Positions 26,583-35,626 of a stretch of DNA of 64,000 nt are shown here, in pieces. Under the pieces are notes generated by a model, which was not told the origin of the DNA, did no database searches, and saw only the letters and a list, made by a program, of their open reading frames with translations. Within the stretch, counting starts at the first letter, position 1. Every line of letters starts with the position of its first letter. The DNA is from Halobacteriovoraceae bacterium (GTDB taxonomy: Bacteria > Bdellovibrionota > Bacteriovoracia > Bacteriovoracales > Bacteriovoracaceae): contig PBFR01000019.1 in the NCBI GenBank assembly GCA_002718735.1, forward strand, positions 69,934-133,933, in the 5' to 3' direction. The position numbers and the translations under genes are program-made.

Positions 26583-27640
26583 GCGTTTCCGGCCTTTTGC
26601 TCGTTTGCCTCATTCACTCTGTTCATAAATTGAATATTTGGCAACTGTTTCTTTAGCTTTTGATAGTTAACTTCCAGAGACAGTTTGCCAGCGTCCTGAA
26701 CGATTACCTCTCCAACGATTCCGTAGTTTCTTGCATCTTGTAAATGGTCTAGATTTACATGCATATGCTTCTCTTTCCAGGCCTCTAGCATGTCACTCAC
26801 ACCAACTTCAGTTAGAGCGGTATCTGTGTTTGGTTGAGATTGAATTCTCTCCCACACCCTCTCTAAAAAGATCTGACACTTTTTGCTAATCCTGAGCTTT
26901 TTATCGTCAGTTAGATACTTCTCAGTATTATAGAATATAAACAACGCCCTTAGTCTTTCAAGGCTGTTAATTACCCAGATCTTTGGTTGTCCATCTTTAT
27001 CGTTTTCAAAGCTCAATATACCTACGTCTTGAAGGACAATGGCCATCTCATCAATTTTTGATTCAATAATCCCAAAAATTTCTTTGCAGTATAGATCGAG
27101 GGTCTTCCTATGAAGGGCCACACCACTAGTGTTCTCTTCACCATGAGATTTAAAAACTAAAAAGAAGGACCCTAAAATTTTAATAATGTCGCTGCTTTTA
27201 AAAAACTCATAACCTGAGTGTTTTCCAGTGCTGTAGTTTACAGAAGTTGAATTGGACTCAAGTTCTTTAACCCTTGAGTTAGTAGTTCTTAGTCTATTGG
27301 CCAAAGTGTTAATGATGGTTTTAAACCAAGGGTTTAACCCAGACATGGTTTTGGCAAATGCAGTAAAGGAGATTTCAATGACTTCTGAAGAAACCATAGC
27401 TGCAGCGGAGCAACTTCTCTTACCTCCGCCATCACTATCAAAGTAGGCCATCTCACCAATAACCTCTCCAGCTCTAAGAACGGCGATTTCTATGAAGCCT
27501 TTACCTTTAGGTTTATAGAGACGGAGTTGGCCGTTTTGAATGATATATAGAGAATTTGCTTTTTCTCCATCATTGAAGAGAACTTCACCTGGATTTAATT
27601 TTCTAAGACCAGACTTAGCACCTGCTTTTTTATCACTCAC
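26579..27640 (-). CDS. Cyclic-nucleotide-binding domain protein
   Basis: 353 residues. Residues about 10-120 form a CRP-type nucleotide-binding domain: GEVLFNDGEKANSLYIIQNGQLRLYK, then VLRAGEVIGEMAYF and RSCSAAAMVSSEVIEIS. The phosphate-binding cassette has GE.A but a glycine-rich insertion before the Arg. The other ~230 residues are helical and do not show the usual CRP DNA-binding helix-turn-helix, so it is probably a signalling adaptor rather than a classical transcription factor. GTG start after AAGGTGG. Confidence 0.85.
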   Translation of the reverse strand: MSDKKAGAKSGLRKLNPGEVLFNDGEKANSLYIIQNGQLRLYKPKGKGFIEIAVLRAGEVIGEMAYFDSDGGGKRSCSAAAMVSSEVIEISFTAFAKTMSGLNPWFKTIINTLANRLRTTNSRVKELESNSTSVNYSTGKHSGYEFFKSSDIIKILGSFFLVFKSHGEENTSGVALHRKTLDLYCKEIFGIIESKIDEMAIVLQDVGILSFENDKDGQPKIWVINSLERLRALFIFYNTEKYLTDDKKLRISKKCQIFLERVWERIQSQPNTDTALTEVGVSDMLEAWKEKHMHVNLDHLQDARNYGIVGEVIVQDAGKLSLEVNYQKLKKQLPNIQFMNRVNEANEQKAGNA

Positions 27641-27654
27641 ACGGCCACCTTAAA

Positions 27655-28815
27655 TTATAGTCTTTCGACGATTACACTTAGCGCCTCTCCACCACCGATA
27701 CAGATAGCAGCAAGACCAAGTTTTTTATTATTTCTTTCAAGTGCATTCATTAATGAAAGGACAATTCGAGCTCCACTAGTACCTATTGGGTGTCCAAGAC
27801 TCACACCACCGCCATAGATGTTTACTTTAGCAGGGTCAAGTTCAAGTTTTTTAATTGATGCCATTGAAACTGCGGCGAAGGCCTCGTTAATTTCCCAGAG
27901 ATCAATATCAGATACTTTTAGATTTTCTTTTTCCAAGTTTTTCTTAATTGCTTCGATGGGAGCAGTAGTAAACCAAGTAGGGTTCTGTGCGTGATTAGAC
28001 CATGATCTAATTTTGAACTTTGCCTGATCTTTATATTTTTCAGAACCTAGGATCAAGGCACAAGCACCGTCATTGATTGTAGAGGCATTTGCAGCAGTGA
28101 TTGTTCCATCTTTTTTAAATGCTGGTCTTAGGGATGCCATTTTATCAAACTTAACTTTCCCAGGCCCTTCGTCTTCTGAAACAACGATGTCGCCCTTTCT
28201 AGTTTTAATAGTTACAGGAGCAATTTCTGATTTAAAAATCCCCTCTGCTTGTGCTTTTTGTGCCCTCTTAAAAGACTCTGTTGCATAAGCATCCTGCTCT
28301 TCTCTTGTCATTTGAAACTCAGTAGTGCATTCCTCTGCACAATTGCCCATTGGCTGGTCGCTATACACGTCCCACAATCCATCCCATTGCATGGCGTCCT
28401 TCATCTCGGCACTTCCAAACTTGTGACCACCTCTAGAGTTCATAAGCATATGAGGTGCCATGGACATATTCTCCATACCGCCGCAGACAACCAAATCATT
28501 TTCATTTGTAAGCACTGTTCTTGCTCCCAAAATCATTGATTGCATACCTGAGCCACAAACCTTGTTAATTGTTGTCGCTGGAACGTTTTCACCAAGACCT
28601 GCAAAAAGTGTCGCTTGTCTGGCGGGAGCCTGGCCAACACCGGCCTGAACAACATTCCCCATAAAAACTTCATCAATTTGAGTTTTATCTACGTTTGAGT
28701 TTTTTATCGCACCTTCAATTGCTGTAGCACCAAGTTTTGGAGCAGAAACGTTAGAAAGAGTTCCTAAAAAGCTTCCTTGTGGAGTTCTTGCCCCACCTAG
28801 AATATAAACAGTCAT
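27655..28815 (-). CDS. Acetyl-CoA acetyltransferase / thiolase
   Basis: 386 residues from the second ATG, which has proper spacing from AAAGGA. Active Cys in INKVCGSGMQSM, His in GGGVSLGHPIGTSGARI, second Cys in AICIGGGEA. The GGGxxLGHPIG and short form resemble biosynthetic-type thiolases (AtoB/ThlA), which condense or cleave acetoacetyl-CoA. With the hbd-crotonase-bcd operon 4 kb away it would complete a short-chain (C4) beta-oxidation route. Monocistronic or co-transcribed with the downstream cyclic-nucleotide gene 14 bases away. Confidence 0.93.
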   Translation of the reverse strand: MTVYILGGARTPQGSFLGTLSNVSAPKLGATAIEGAIKNSNVDKTQIDEVFMGNVVQAGVGQAPARQATLFAGLGENVPATTINKVCGSGMQSMILGARTVLTNENDLVVCGGMENMSMAPHMLMNSRGGHKFGSAEMKDAMQWDGLWDVYSDQPMGNCAEECTTEFQMTREEQDAYATESFKRAQKAQAEGIFKSEIAPVTIKTRKGDIVVSEDEGPGKVKFDKMASLRPAFKKDGTITAANASTINDGACALILGSEKYKDQAKFKIRSWSNHAQNPTWFTTAPIEAIKKNLEKENLKVSDIDLWEINEAFAAVSMASIKKLELDPAKVNIYGGGVSLGHPIGTSGARIVLSLMNALERNNKKLGLAAICIGGGEALSVIVERL

Positions 28816-28951
28816 AATCATCCTTTTTGTTGAAGTTATTTTAACTTTTGCAGGCCTATAATTCCATAACTAATAGCTAAAAATCAAATCCTCTTGGCTA
28901 TTTGAACGCTTTGCGCTATTCCCTTATTTTCTAATAAAAAAGGAGCATTCG

Positions 28952-29416
28952 ATGCTATTAGGCAGATATGATGAAAGCGATACGTCAAAAGGAAAAAGCC
29001 TTCCACCAGAATGGACAGAAGAGTTCGTAAAGGTTCTCACAGAGACTTATTTGGATAAATCCGAAAAAGATAATCGATTCTTTGACGTTTATGGTCAGAT
29101 TTTTGATAAAGAATTTGTGGTTGTTATTTCCTACATCCACCACAGCGACCAACTGGCGGCACCAATTTCTATTTTTCTATCCCACGATACCTCAGAAGAG
29201 ATGAAAAGCAAGGATCTTAGCAAGGCACTAAAAGAGCTAATCGACTTAAGTGGCCATATTCTTGACGATATCTTCTCTCAAGAAGACTGGAGTGAATTCT
29301 GTCCAAACTGGACTGAAAACAAGTTTAGAGACCATACCTTCTTTTATAAAATTACTCGGGAAAATGTCTCTTTAAGCTTGCAAGCCGAAGAGATCTTAAA
29401 GGGCGAAGATTTTTAA
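28952..29416 (+). CDS. Hypothetical cytoplasmic protein (154 aa)
   Basis: Acidic protein without signal peptide. A central beta-like segment (FDKEFVVVISYIHH, then APISIFLSHD) is followed by helices. GGAGCA precedes the ATG. I recognise no family. It stands alone between the divergent thiolase and a bidirectional terminator. Confidence 0.7.
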   Translation: MLLGRYDESDTSKGKSLPPEWTEEFVKVLTETYLDKSEKDNRFFDVYGQIFDKEFVVVISYIHHSDQLAAPISIFLSHDTSEEMKSKDLSKALKELIDLSGHILDDIFSQEDWSEFCPNWTENKFRDHTFFYKITRENVSLSLQAEEILKGEDF

Positions 29417-29446
29417 TAAAAAAGGGCCGTAAGGCCCTTTTATATT
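29417..29446. terminator. Bidirectional Rho-independent terminator
   Basis: Stem AAAAGGGCC-GTAA-GGCCCTTTT lies between the stops of two convergent genes and has a T-run on each strand. Confidence 0.9.
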
Positions 29447-29447
29447 T

Positions 29448-30617
29448 TTAGTTGTCTTCGTCAAATCTATTTGCACCAATGGATCTGGTTTCAATTGTGA
29501 TATCTTCATCATCATCAGAGTCTGAATCAAAGTCTTCTTCTTCAAAGTCAAACTCACTCGTAATATTAAGGTCGTTTAATGCTTTAAAGAAATCTTTGTC
29601 ATCGTGAAGATCAGTTAAGATTGATTCAATTAGCTTTGGTGGATATTTAGAGATGAGTTCTTCAATGTACTCTTGAAGCATCCCCTCTTTAAGAATATCT
29701 CTCTTTCTCTTGATGTCATACCAGTTGGCAATATAGTGAAGTCTACAATACTGCTGAGTTGTTCTAAGGTTTTCACACCCCTTCTCCAAACACTCATCTG
29801 ACCTGTGGTCTACAAAAAAGTCCAAGCTTGCAATCGCACCAGCAATGTCTTGCCAATTAAAGTTCTCCGATAGTGCCGAAATTTCATCCTGCACCTTAGT
29901 GGAAGCTTCTTCAATCTCATTAACAGGTTGCTTCATTGACGCCTCTTCTACTACTTCAGTGGCATTTTGGGCCTTGACCTTTTTTGCCTGGACTTTATCA
30001 GTATCTGTAGAAGCCGCTTTTGTCGATTTCTTGGCCTCAACTTTCGTTGTTTTTTTGCTCTCTTCAACCTTAGGCTCTTGAGCCTTTTTAGCAGGAGCTT
30101 TCTTAGCTACTTTTTTAGATTCTGCTTTTTTTGCTGTTTTTTTAACAGCAGCTTTCTTAGCTGTCTTTTTCGTTGCTTTCTTAGCAGTCTTCTTGGCCGT
30201 TTTCTTGGCCGTCTTTTTTGCTGTTTTTTTAGTAGCAGCTTTTTTTGCTGTTTTCTTTTTAGTCACTTTTTTTGTAGCCTTTTTCTTTGCCGTCTTTTTG
30301 GCAGTGGTCTTCTTTGCCACTTTTTTCTTTGCGACCTTCTTGGCAGCCTTTTTAGCTACTTTCTTAGCAGTCTTTTTCTTTGCTGCTTTTTTAGCTGTCT
30401 TGGAAGCTTTTTTAGTCGTTGTCTTCTTAGCGGTTTTTTTAGCCGTTTTTTTAGCTGTTTTTTTCTTCGCCGTCTTCTTTTTGGTTACTTTTTTAGTCGC
30501 CTTCTTTGCAACCTTCTTTGCCGCTTTAGCGACTTTCTTCGCTGCTTTTTTAACAGTCTTTTTAGACGTTTTTTTCTTCGCTGCTTTCTTTGTTGCTTTC
30601 TTTTTGGCCTTTGCCAT
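29448..30617 (-). CDS. Histone H1-like Lys/Ala-rich DNA-binding protein with acidic C-terminal domain
   Basis: 389 residues. Residues 1 to about 200 are a degenerate tandem of AKK, KKA, KKT and KKV units like eukaryotic H1 tails and bacterial Hc1/AlgP-type proteins; such tails bind DNA unspecifically. A Ser/Thr/Glu linker follows. The C-terminal ~140 residues are a folded domain with a conserved-looking cysteine/histidine set (DECLEKGCENL, YCRLHYIANWYD) that could bind a metal, then a very acidic stretch (FEEEDFDSDSDDDEDIT). The fusion of basic tail, Cys/His module and acidic tail is unusual. Long antisense frames here are codon artefacts. Confidence 0.9.
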   Translation of the reverse strand: MAKAKKKATKKAAKKKTSKKTVKKAAKKVAKAAKKVAKKATKKVTKKKTAKKKTAKKTAKKTAKKTTTKKASKTAKKAAKKKTAKKVAKKAAKKVAKKKVAKKTTAKKTAKKKATKKVTKKKTAKKAATKKTAKKTAKKTAKKTAKKATKKTAKKAAVKKTAKKAESKKVAKKAPAKKAQEPKVEESKKTTKVEAKKSTKAASTDTDKVQAKKVKAQNATEVVEEASMKQPVNEIEEASTKVQDEISALSENFNWQDIAGAIASLDFFVDHRSDECLEKGCENLRTTQQYCRLHYIANWYDIKRKRDILKEGMLQEYIEELISKYPPKLIESILTDLHDDKDFFKALNDLNITSEFDFEEEDFDSDSDDDEDITIETRSIGANRFDEDN

Positions 30618-30714
30618 GAGCGTTAACTCCCTAAATAAAAAGTAATAAGACAGGTAAAACTATCATCCAGCAGTCTAAATGCCAACTAAGTTATACCTGT
30701 TTACACAATTTTTT

Positions 30715-31857
30715 TTATTGAACTTCTTTGAATTCGTTTGCGGCAATTACCACTCTTTGAATCTCAGAAGTGCCTTCATAGATCTCAGTGATCTTGGCAT
30801 CTCTAAAGTATCTCTCTACTGGGTACTCTTTTGTATAACCATTGCCGCCCAATACCTGAATTGCATTTGTAGTTACCCACATTGCAGCTTCAGCTGCAAA
30901 AAGCTTGGCATGAGCACTTTCTTTAGTAAATGGAAGTCCTTTATCCTTTAAAGCACTTGCATGGTAAATTAAAAGTCTTGAGGCTGCAATTTTAGTGCTC
31001 ATATCAGCAATTTTAAATTGAATTGCCTGAAGGTTTGAGATTGGCTTTCCAAACTGAACTCTCTGAGTAGCGTAGTTACGAGCATATCTAAATGCTCCTT
31101 CTGCAATACCTAGGGCCTGGGAAGCGATACCAATTCTACCACCGTCCAACGTTGCCATGGCTATCTTAAAGCCTTTCTTTTCAGGACCTAATAGGTTTTC
31201 TTTTGGAACCTTCACCTTGTCAAATGCTAGCTGACAAGTTGAAGAACCTTTAATTCCCAACTTCTCTTCTTCTTTTATAATTGAGTAACCTTCAGAAGCC
31301 GTCTCAACGATAAAAGCACTGATACCTCTGTAGTCATTTGTCTTTTCTGTTTTTGCAAAGACAATTGCGATATCTGCTTCCTTGCCGTTGGTGATCCAGT
31401 TTTTAACACCGTTCAACTCATAGTAATCACCTTTGTCTTCGGCAAAAGTTGTAAGGGAGCCGGCATCGGTTCCAGCATTTGGCTCAGAAAGACAGAAACA
31501 ACCTATATGCTCACCACTAGCAAGCCTTGGAAGATATTTCTTTTTTTGTTGTTCAGAACCAAACTCTAAAATTGGCCAAACACAAAGAGAAGTATGGGCA
31601 GAAACTAATACACCAGTTGATCCACAGTTTCTGGAAATCTCCTCAACGATCATTGAGTAGGCCAAGTAGTCCATACCCGCACCACCATACTCTTCAGGAA
31701 CATAACTTCCTAGAAAGCCATTTTCACCCAGTTTTTGAATTAACTCTTTTGGTATTGCGCCTTTTCTGTCAATCTCAGCGGCAAGTGGAGCCACATCGTT
31801 GTCGGAAAACTTGGAAAGCATATCCTTAATTTCTTTGTATGATTCATCAAGTAACAT
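30715..31857 (-). CDS. Short-chain acyl-CoA (butyryl-CoA) dehydrogenase
   Basis: 380 residues. [80 protein letters not shown] and the catalytic-Glu motif [12 protein letters not shown]. This is the butyryl/short-chain type. Third gene of the hbd-crotonase-bcd operon, three bases after the hydratase, with GGAGAA before its ATG. It oxidises butyryl-CoA to crotonyl-CoA, or runs in reverse if coupled to electron bifurcation; no etfAB genes are in the window. Confidence 0.94.
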   Translation of the reverse strand: MLLDESYKEIKDMLSKFSDNDVAPLAAEIDRKGAIPKELIQKLGENGFLGSYVPEEYGGAGMDYLAYSMIVEEISRNCGSTGVLVSAHTSLCVWPILEFGSEQQKKKYLPRLASGEHIGCFCLSEPNAGTDAGSLTTFAEDKGDYYELNGVKNWITNGKEADIAIVFAKTEKTNDYRGISAFIVETASEGYSIIKEEEKLGIKGSSTCQLAFDKVKVPKENLLGPEKKGFKIAMATLDGGRIGIASQALGIAEGAFRYARNYATQRVQFGKPISNLQAIQFKIADMSTKIAASRLLIYHASALKDKGLPFTKESAHAKLFAAEAAMWVTTNAIQVLGGNGYTKEYPVERYFRDAKITEIYEGTSEIQRVVIAANEFKEVQ

Positions 31858-31860
31858 TAT

Positions 31861-32649
31861 CTATTCTCCTTTAAATTCAGGTTTTCTTTTTTCTAAAAAT
31901 GCGGAAGTTCCTTCCTTCATATCATATGAGGAGAAAATGTCGCCAAAAAGCTTTTGTTCAATTTCAAGACCTTCTTCGATACTTAATGAAAGACCTTCAT
32001 TTAGTGCGCCCTTGGCCATTGCTATTGCATTTAATGAGTTCTTTGAGCTTTTTTTAATTATTGATAGGCATGCTTCCAGTAGCTCACTTTTACTTTGGTG
32101 GCTTGATAGGGCCAGGCCAGTTCTAACAGCTTCGTCTGCTTTAAGCATTCTTCCAGTGTACACCATCTCTTTAGCACGATTAATTCCAACGATCTTGGCC
32201 AGTCTTTGAGTTCCGCCAAAACCTGGGATTAGGCCTAAACTCACTTCAGGCAATCCAAAAACAGCATTATCTGTCGCAAGTATGAAGTCACATGAGAGAG
32301 CCATTTCAAGTCCCCCACCCAAAGCGAATCCATTTACTGCTGCTATAACTGGAAATGGTAGGTTCTCTAGAAGAAGGGAAGCTTTTTGCCCACGCTTTGA
32401 GAATTCAGCGGCCTCTGGTGAGCTCATCCCACTCATTGCCTTTATATCTGCACCAGCAATAAACGCCTTTTCTCCCGATCCAGTTACGATCATACCCTTT
32501 AAATTTTCATCCCTAATAGATTCACAGAATAATCCAAGCTCATCTATAACTTGGGCATTTAAGGCGTTCAATTTATCAGGTCTGTTAAAAGTTAGATAAC
32601 CAACACCGTCCTCGACATTAAATTTTAAAGTCTCATAGTTATTAGTCAT
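31861..32649 (-). CDS. Enoyl-CoA hydratase (crotonase family)
   Basis: 262 residues, normal length. Both active-site glutamates are present in GGGLEMALSCDF and FGLPEVSLGLIPGFGGTQRL, and the CoA-binding oxyanion region is GEKAFIAGADIKAM. It hydrates crotonyl-CoA and related enoyl-CoAs. Overlaps the upstream dehydrogenase by 8 bases, so translationally coupled. Confidence 0.95.
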   Translation of the reverse strand: MTNNYETLKFNVEDGVGYLTFNRPDKLNALNAQVIDELGLFCESIRDENLKGMIVTGSGEKAFIAGADIKAMSGMSSPEAAEFSKRGQKASLLLENLPFPVIAAVNGFALGGGLEMALSCDFILATDNAVFGLPEVSLGLIPGFGGTQRLAKIVGINRAKEMVYTGRMLKADEAVRTGLALSSHQSKSELLEACLSIIKKSSKNSLNAIAMAKGALNEGLSLSIEEGLEIEQKLFGDIFSSYDMKEGTSAFLEKRKPEFKGE

Positions 32650-33493
32650 ATTTATAGAATCCTCTTCCTACTTTCTTGCCCAGTCTTCCGGCCTGAACAT
32701 ACTGCTTTAATAAAGGACATGGGCGATACTTAGTATCCGCCAGGCCGTCATGCAAAACTTCCATAATTGCAAGACAAGTATCAAGCCCTATGAAGTCTGC
32801 AAGAGTCAAAGGCCCCATTGGCTGATTTGTGCCAAGTTTCATAGCAGTATCTATGTCCTCTACACTGGCAATTCCTTCATGCAAAGCATAAACAGCTTCA
32901 TTAATCATTGGCATAAGAATTCTATTTACCGCAAATCCAGGCATATCATTTGCTCTAACAAAAACTTTTCCCATCTTCTCAGATGCCTGTGCCACTGCAG
33001 AGAAAGTATCTTCACTTGTTTCGAGCCCTTTTATTCCTTCTACGAGCTTCATAACAGGAACTGGATTCATAAAGTGCATTCCGGCAACTTTATCAGGTCT
33101 GTTTGTTTTTGAAGCTATTTCTGTAATTGAGATCGAAGATGTGTTTGTAGCAAGGATAGCTTCTGGCTTTGCAACGGCATCAAGGTCTTCAAATATTTTG
33201 AACTTAATATTCTTATTCTCGGTAGCTGCCTCTATTATAAGGTCGCATTTTGCCATCGATTCAATTTTAGAGCTTGGTTGAATTTTTCCAAAAGTTTCAT
33301 CAGCTTTTGCTTGATCCCACTTTTCCTTTTTAACACCTCTAACTAATTGATTTTTTATAAAATCCATTCCAAAATCTAGAGACTCTTTACTTAGGTCATA
33401 CATTACAACGTCAAAACCGGAGAAAGCTGCGACTTGGGCAATTCCTCTTCCCATTTGACCGCTGCCAACAACACCAATTGTCTGAATATTCAT
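32642..33493 (-). CDS. hbd: 3-hydroxybutyryl-CoA dehydrogenase
   Basis: 283 residues. Rossmann motif GVVGSGQMGRGIAQVAAFSG at the N-terminus, the family sequence GMHFMNPVPVMKLVE near residue 137 and a C-terminal helical domain with TNQPMGPLTLADFIGLD. NAD(P)-dependent oxidation of 3-hydroxybutyryl-CoA. First gene of the operon; AAGG precedes the ATG and a promoter with an embedded palindrome lies 35-63 bases upstream. Confidence 0.95.
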   Translation of the reverse strand: MNIQTIGVVGSGQMGRGIAQVAAFSGFDVVMYDLSKESLDFGMDFIKNQLVRGVKKEKWDQAKADETFGKIQPSSKIESMAKCDLIIEAATENKNIKFKIFEDLDAVAKPEAILATNTSSISITEIASKTNRPDKVAGMHFMNPVPVMKLVEGIKGLETSEDTFSAVAQASEKMGKVFVRANDMPGFAVNRILMPMINEAVYALHEGIASVEDIDTAMKLGTNQPMGPLTLADFIGLDTCLAIMEVLHDGLADTKYRPCPLLKQYVQAGRLGKKVGRGFYKYD

Positions 33494-33527
33494 ACCTTCA
33501 CACCTTTTGTTGAAAAAATTTCAGCTT

Positions 33528-33556
33528 AATATGCTAATATTACGTCGTAAGGTCAA
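33528..33556 (-). promoter_or_regulatory. Promoter of hbd operon with operator-like palindrome
   Basis: On the minus strand TTGACC and CATATT are 17 bases apart. The spacer contains the perfect 11-base palindrome TTACGACGTAA (33540-33550). A palindrome lying exactly between -35 and -10 is the classical place for a repressor, here plausibly a TetR-type acyl-CoA-responsive regulator (inference). Confidence 0.55.
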
Positions 33557-33617
33557 TCGCGCAGCATTACAATCAGGCTCTACCAAGGAATTTTATTGTC
33601 TTTTCCAAAGAAAGAGC

Positions 33618-33646
33618 TTGCCATTTAGACAAGAATTCACTATAAA
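33618..33646 (+). promoter_or_regulatory. Promoter of rpsT
   Basis: TTGCCA and TATAAA are separated by exactly 17 bases, giving a leader of about 50 bases before the rpsT ATG. Confidence 0.6.
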
Positions 33647-33703
33647 TCACGCTACGCATTTGATTGCTTTTTTATTTTTTAAGATAATTTTTAGGAGAAA
33701 ATT

Positions 33704-33964
33704 GTGGCAAACCATAAGTCAGCTAAGAAAAGAATAAGACAAAACGAGACAAGAAGAGTTTCTAATAAGTGGAAAACTTCTAGAGTAAGAACTGAAATCA
33801 AAAAACTTATGTCTCATATTGATGCTTCTGACAAAGCCAACGCAGAGAAACAAATGAACGTTGTTCAGTCTCTAATTGCCAAACTTGCTAAGACAAGTGC
33901 TCTTAAGAAGGCTACAGCTGCTAGAAAAACATCTAGACTTGCTTCTAAGGTTGCAAAGCTTTAA
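33704..33964 (+). CDS. rpsT: 30S ribosomal protein S20
   Basis: 86 residues, very basic and helical, with the family N-terminus MANHKSAKKRIRQNETRR and C-terminal KTSALKKATAARKTSRLASK. Binds 16S rRNA in the body of the small subunit. TAGGAG precedes the ATG. Own promoter upstream and terminator downstream. Confidence 0.97.
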   Translation: MANHKSAKKRIRQNETRRVSNKWKTSRVRTEIKKLMSHIDASDKANAEKQMNVVQSLIAKLAKTSALKKATAARKTSRLASKVAKL

Positions 33965-33998
33965 TTAATTAGACAACATTTTATCTATATATTACAAA

Positions 33999-34028
33999 GA
34001 AAGCTCGATACATAATCGGGCTTTTTTT
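33999..34028 (+). terminator. Terminator after rpsT
   Basis: AAGCTCGAT-ACATA-ATCGGGCTT followed by TTTTT, with one G-U pair in the stem, about 35 bases after the rpsT stop. Confidence 0.85.
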
Positions 34029-34048
34029 GTTTATAGGAGAAAAATGTT

Positions 34049-34621
34049 ATGAAGAAGTTGATCCTTGTTTTAATCACTGCTGCATTTGTCACGAGCTGTG
34101 GCGTTCAATCAATCCCTCAATCTAACAACGATGTTGAAGCAAAGTGGGCCGAGGTACAAAACCAGTACAAAAGAAGAGCTGACTTAGTACCAAACCTTGT
34201 AGAGACGGTAAAAGGCTATGCAAGCCAAGAGAAAGAAACACTAACTGAAGTAATAGAAGCTCGTGCCAAAGCAACCCAGGTTACAGTTGATCCTAAAAAC
34301 TTAGATCCCGCTGCATTACAAAAATTTCAACAGGCCCAAGGCCAGTTAGGTCAAGCATTGGGAAGATTAATGGTAGTTGCGGAAAGATACCCAAACCTTA
34401 AATCAAACCAGAACTTTTTGGCACTTCAGTCACAACTTGAAGGTACTGAGAATCGTATTGCTATTGCAAGAAGACGTTATATTGAAGCAGTACAAAAGTT
34501 CAACAATTTGGTAACCGTCTTTCCAACTAATATTACCAACAATATATTCTTTAACTATGAAAAGAAGCCTCAATTTCAAGCAACTGCGGAAGAGTCGAAA
34601 ACTCCAAAGGTGAGCTTCTAA
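34049..34621 (+). CDS. lemA: LemA-family lipoprotein
   Basis: 190 residues. Lipoprotein signal MKKLILVLITAAFVTSC, then the LemA helical domain with WAEVQNQYKRRADLVPNLVETVKGYA and RRRYIEAVQKFNNLV-x-FPTN. LemA proteins are membrane-anchored helical bundles that occur beside TPM-domain proteins, as here. Function is not well defined. AGGAG precedes the ATG at 9 bases. First gene of a tight three-gene operon. Confidence 0.92.
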   Translation: MKKLILVLITAAFVTSCGVQSIPQSNNDVEAKWAEVQNQYKRRADLVPNLVETVKGYASQEKETLTEVIEARAKATQVTVDPKNLDPAALQKFQQAQGQLGQALGRLMVVAERYPNLKSNQNFLALQSQLEGTENRIAIARRRYIEAVQKFNNLVTVFPTNITNNIFFNYEKKPQFQATAEESKTPKVSF

Positions 34622-34624
34622 ATT

Positions 34625-35626
34625 ATGTTAAAAAAAGCCCTAATATTAATTCTTTTTTGTTTTTCTGTTTATGGACAGGACCTAAGCAATCCCTTCTCTC
34701 TAGATGACCCTAAAGAGGATGCTTTCACTCAAGAGGAGCCTGAGTCGGTAGAATCTGTTTCACCTCAGCCCGATACACTTGATCAAGCACCTTCAGTCGA
34801 AGAATTTACAGGTAAAGATCTTGAAATTCCCGTATTATCCTCTCCGGTCATTGACCAGGCCAATATACTCTCCACACGTGAGAAGAGTGCATTGGGATCA
34901 AAGATTTTAGATATCTACAAGTCAAACGGGCCTCAAATACAGATTTTGATTATAGAGGCTCTTCAAGGAAACTCTATTGAAGAGTACTCGATTCAAGTTG
35001 CAGAAAAATGGAAAATTGGTCAAAAAGAGAAAGGAAATGGCGTTATCATCCTGATGTCGAAAAGCGACAGAGAGATTCGCATTGAGGTTGGAGAGGGAAT
35101 TGAAGGAGAACTAACTGATGTGGATTCCCATCAAATTATCAAGAATATTTTTGTGCCAAACTTTAGGCAGGGAAACTTCTTTGGTGGATTTAATCAAGCT
35201 TTAGACGCAATCGCACTTGAGTTCGATGTTAAAGACGTTGTGCCAGAGAACTCTAGAGCAAGAAAATTAGTGGCCCTTCGTCATCAGAAAGAAAAGATGC
35301 AATCTTTGGTTCTTCCACTAATAATCTTTTTTGTTTTCTTTCCAATAATTGCAAAGTTCATTGGAAAGAACCCGCTGGTAAGATCTGTTGCTGGTTCAAC
35401 ACTTTTAGCAGGACTTATATTTCTATTTGTAGGTCAGTTATTCTTTATAATTTTAGCCGCAATTTTCGGATTTATAATTGGAATGATCGGCCCATTAAAT
35501 TTCTTAATGGCAGTACTATCTTCCGGAGGTCGCAGAGGTCATTACGGAGGAGGTATGTCCTCAGGAGGTGGATGGTCTGGTGGTGGAGGCGGTTTCTCCG
35601 GCGGTGGAGCTTCAGGGAGTTGGTAA
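34625..35626 (+). CDS. TPM-domain membrane protein (YgcG-like)
   Basis: 333 residues. Signal peptide (ILILFCFSVYGQ), an acidic linker, a TPM domain from about residue 75 (VIDQANILSTREKSAL, GNGVIILMSKSDREIRIEVGEGIEG), two membrane helices at about 222-240 and 257-288, and a Gly/Ser-rich tail (GGGMSSGGGWSGGGGG...). This is the usual YgcG architecture with the TPM domain outside the membrane. Three bases after lemA; stop overlaps the next ATG. Confidence 0.9.
   Translation: MLKKALILILFCFSVYGQDLSNPFSLDDPKEDAFTQEEPESVESVSPQPDTLDQAPSVEEFTGKDLEIPVLSSPVIDQANILSTREKSALGSKILDIYKSNGPQIQILIIEALQGNSIEEYSIQVAEKWKIGQKEKGNGVIILMSKSDREIRIEVGEGIEGELTDVDSHQIIKNIFVPNFRQGNFFGGFNQALDAIALEFDVKDVVPENSRARKLVALRHQKEKMQSLVLPLIIFFVFFPIIAKFIGKNPLVRSVAGSTLLAGLIFLFVGQLFFIILAAIFGFIIGMIGPLNFLMAVLSSGGRRGHYGGGMSSGGGWSGGGGGFSGGGASGSW

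Noticed and set aside
29967..30645. Long plus-strand frames of 150 and 219 codons opposite the histone-like gene
   Set aside because: They are artefacts of the repetitive Lys/Ala codons: the predicted proteins are only Phe, Leu, Ala, Val or Cys strings.
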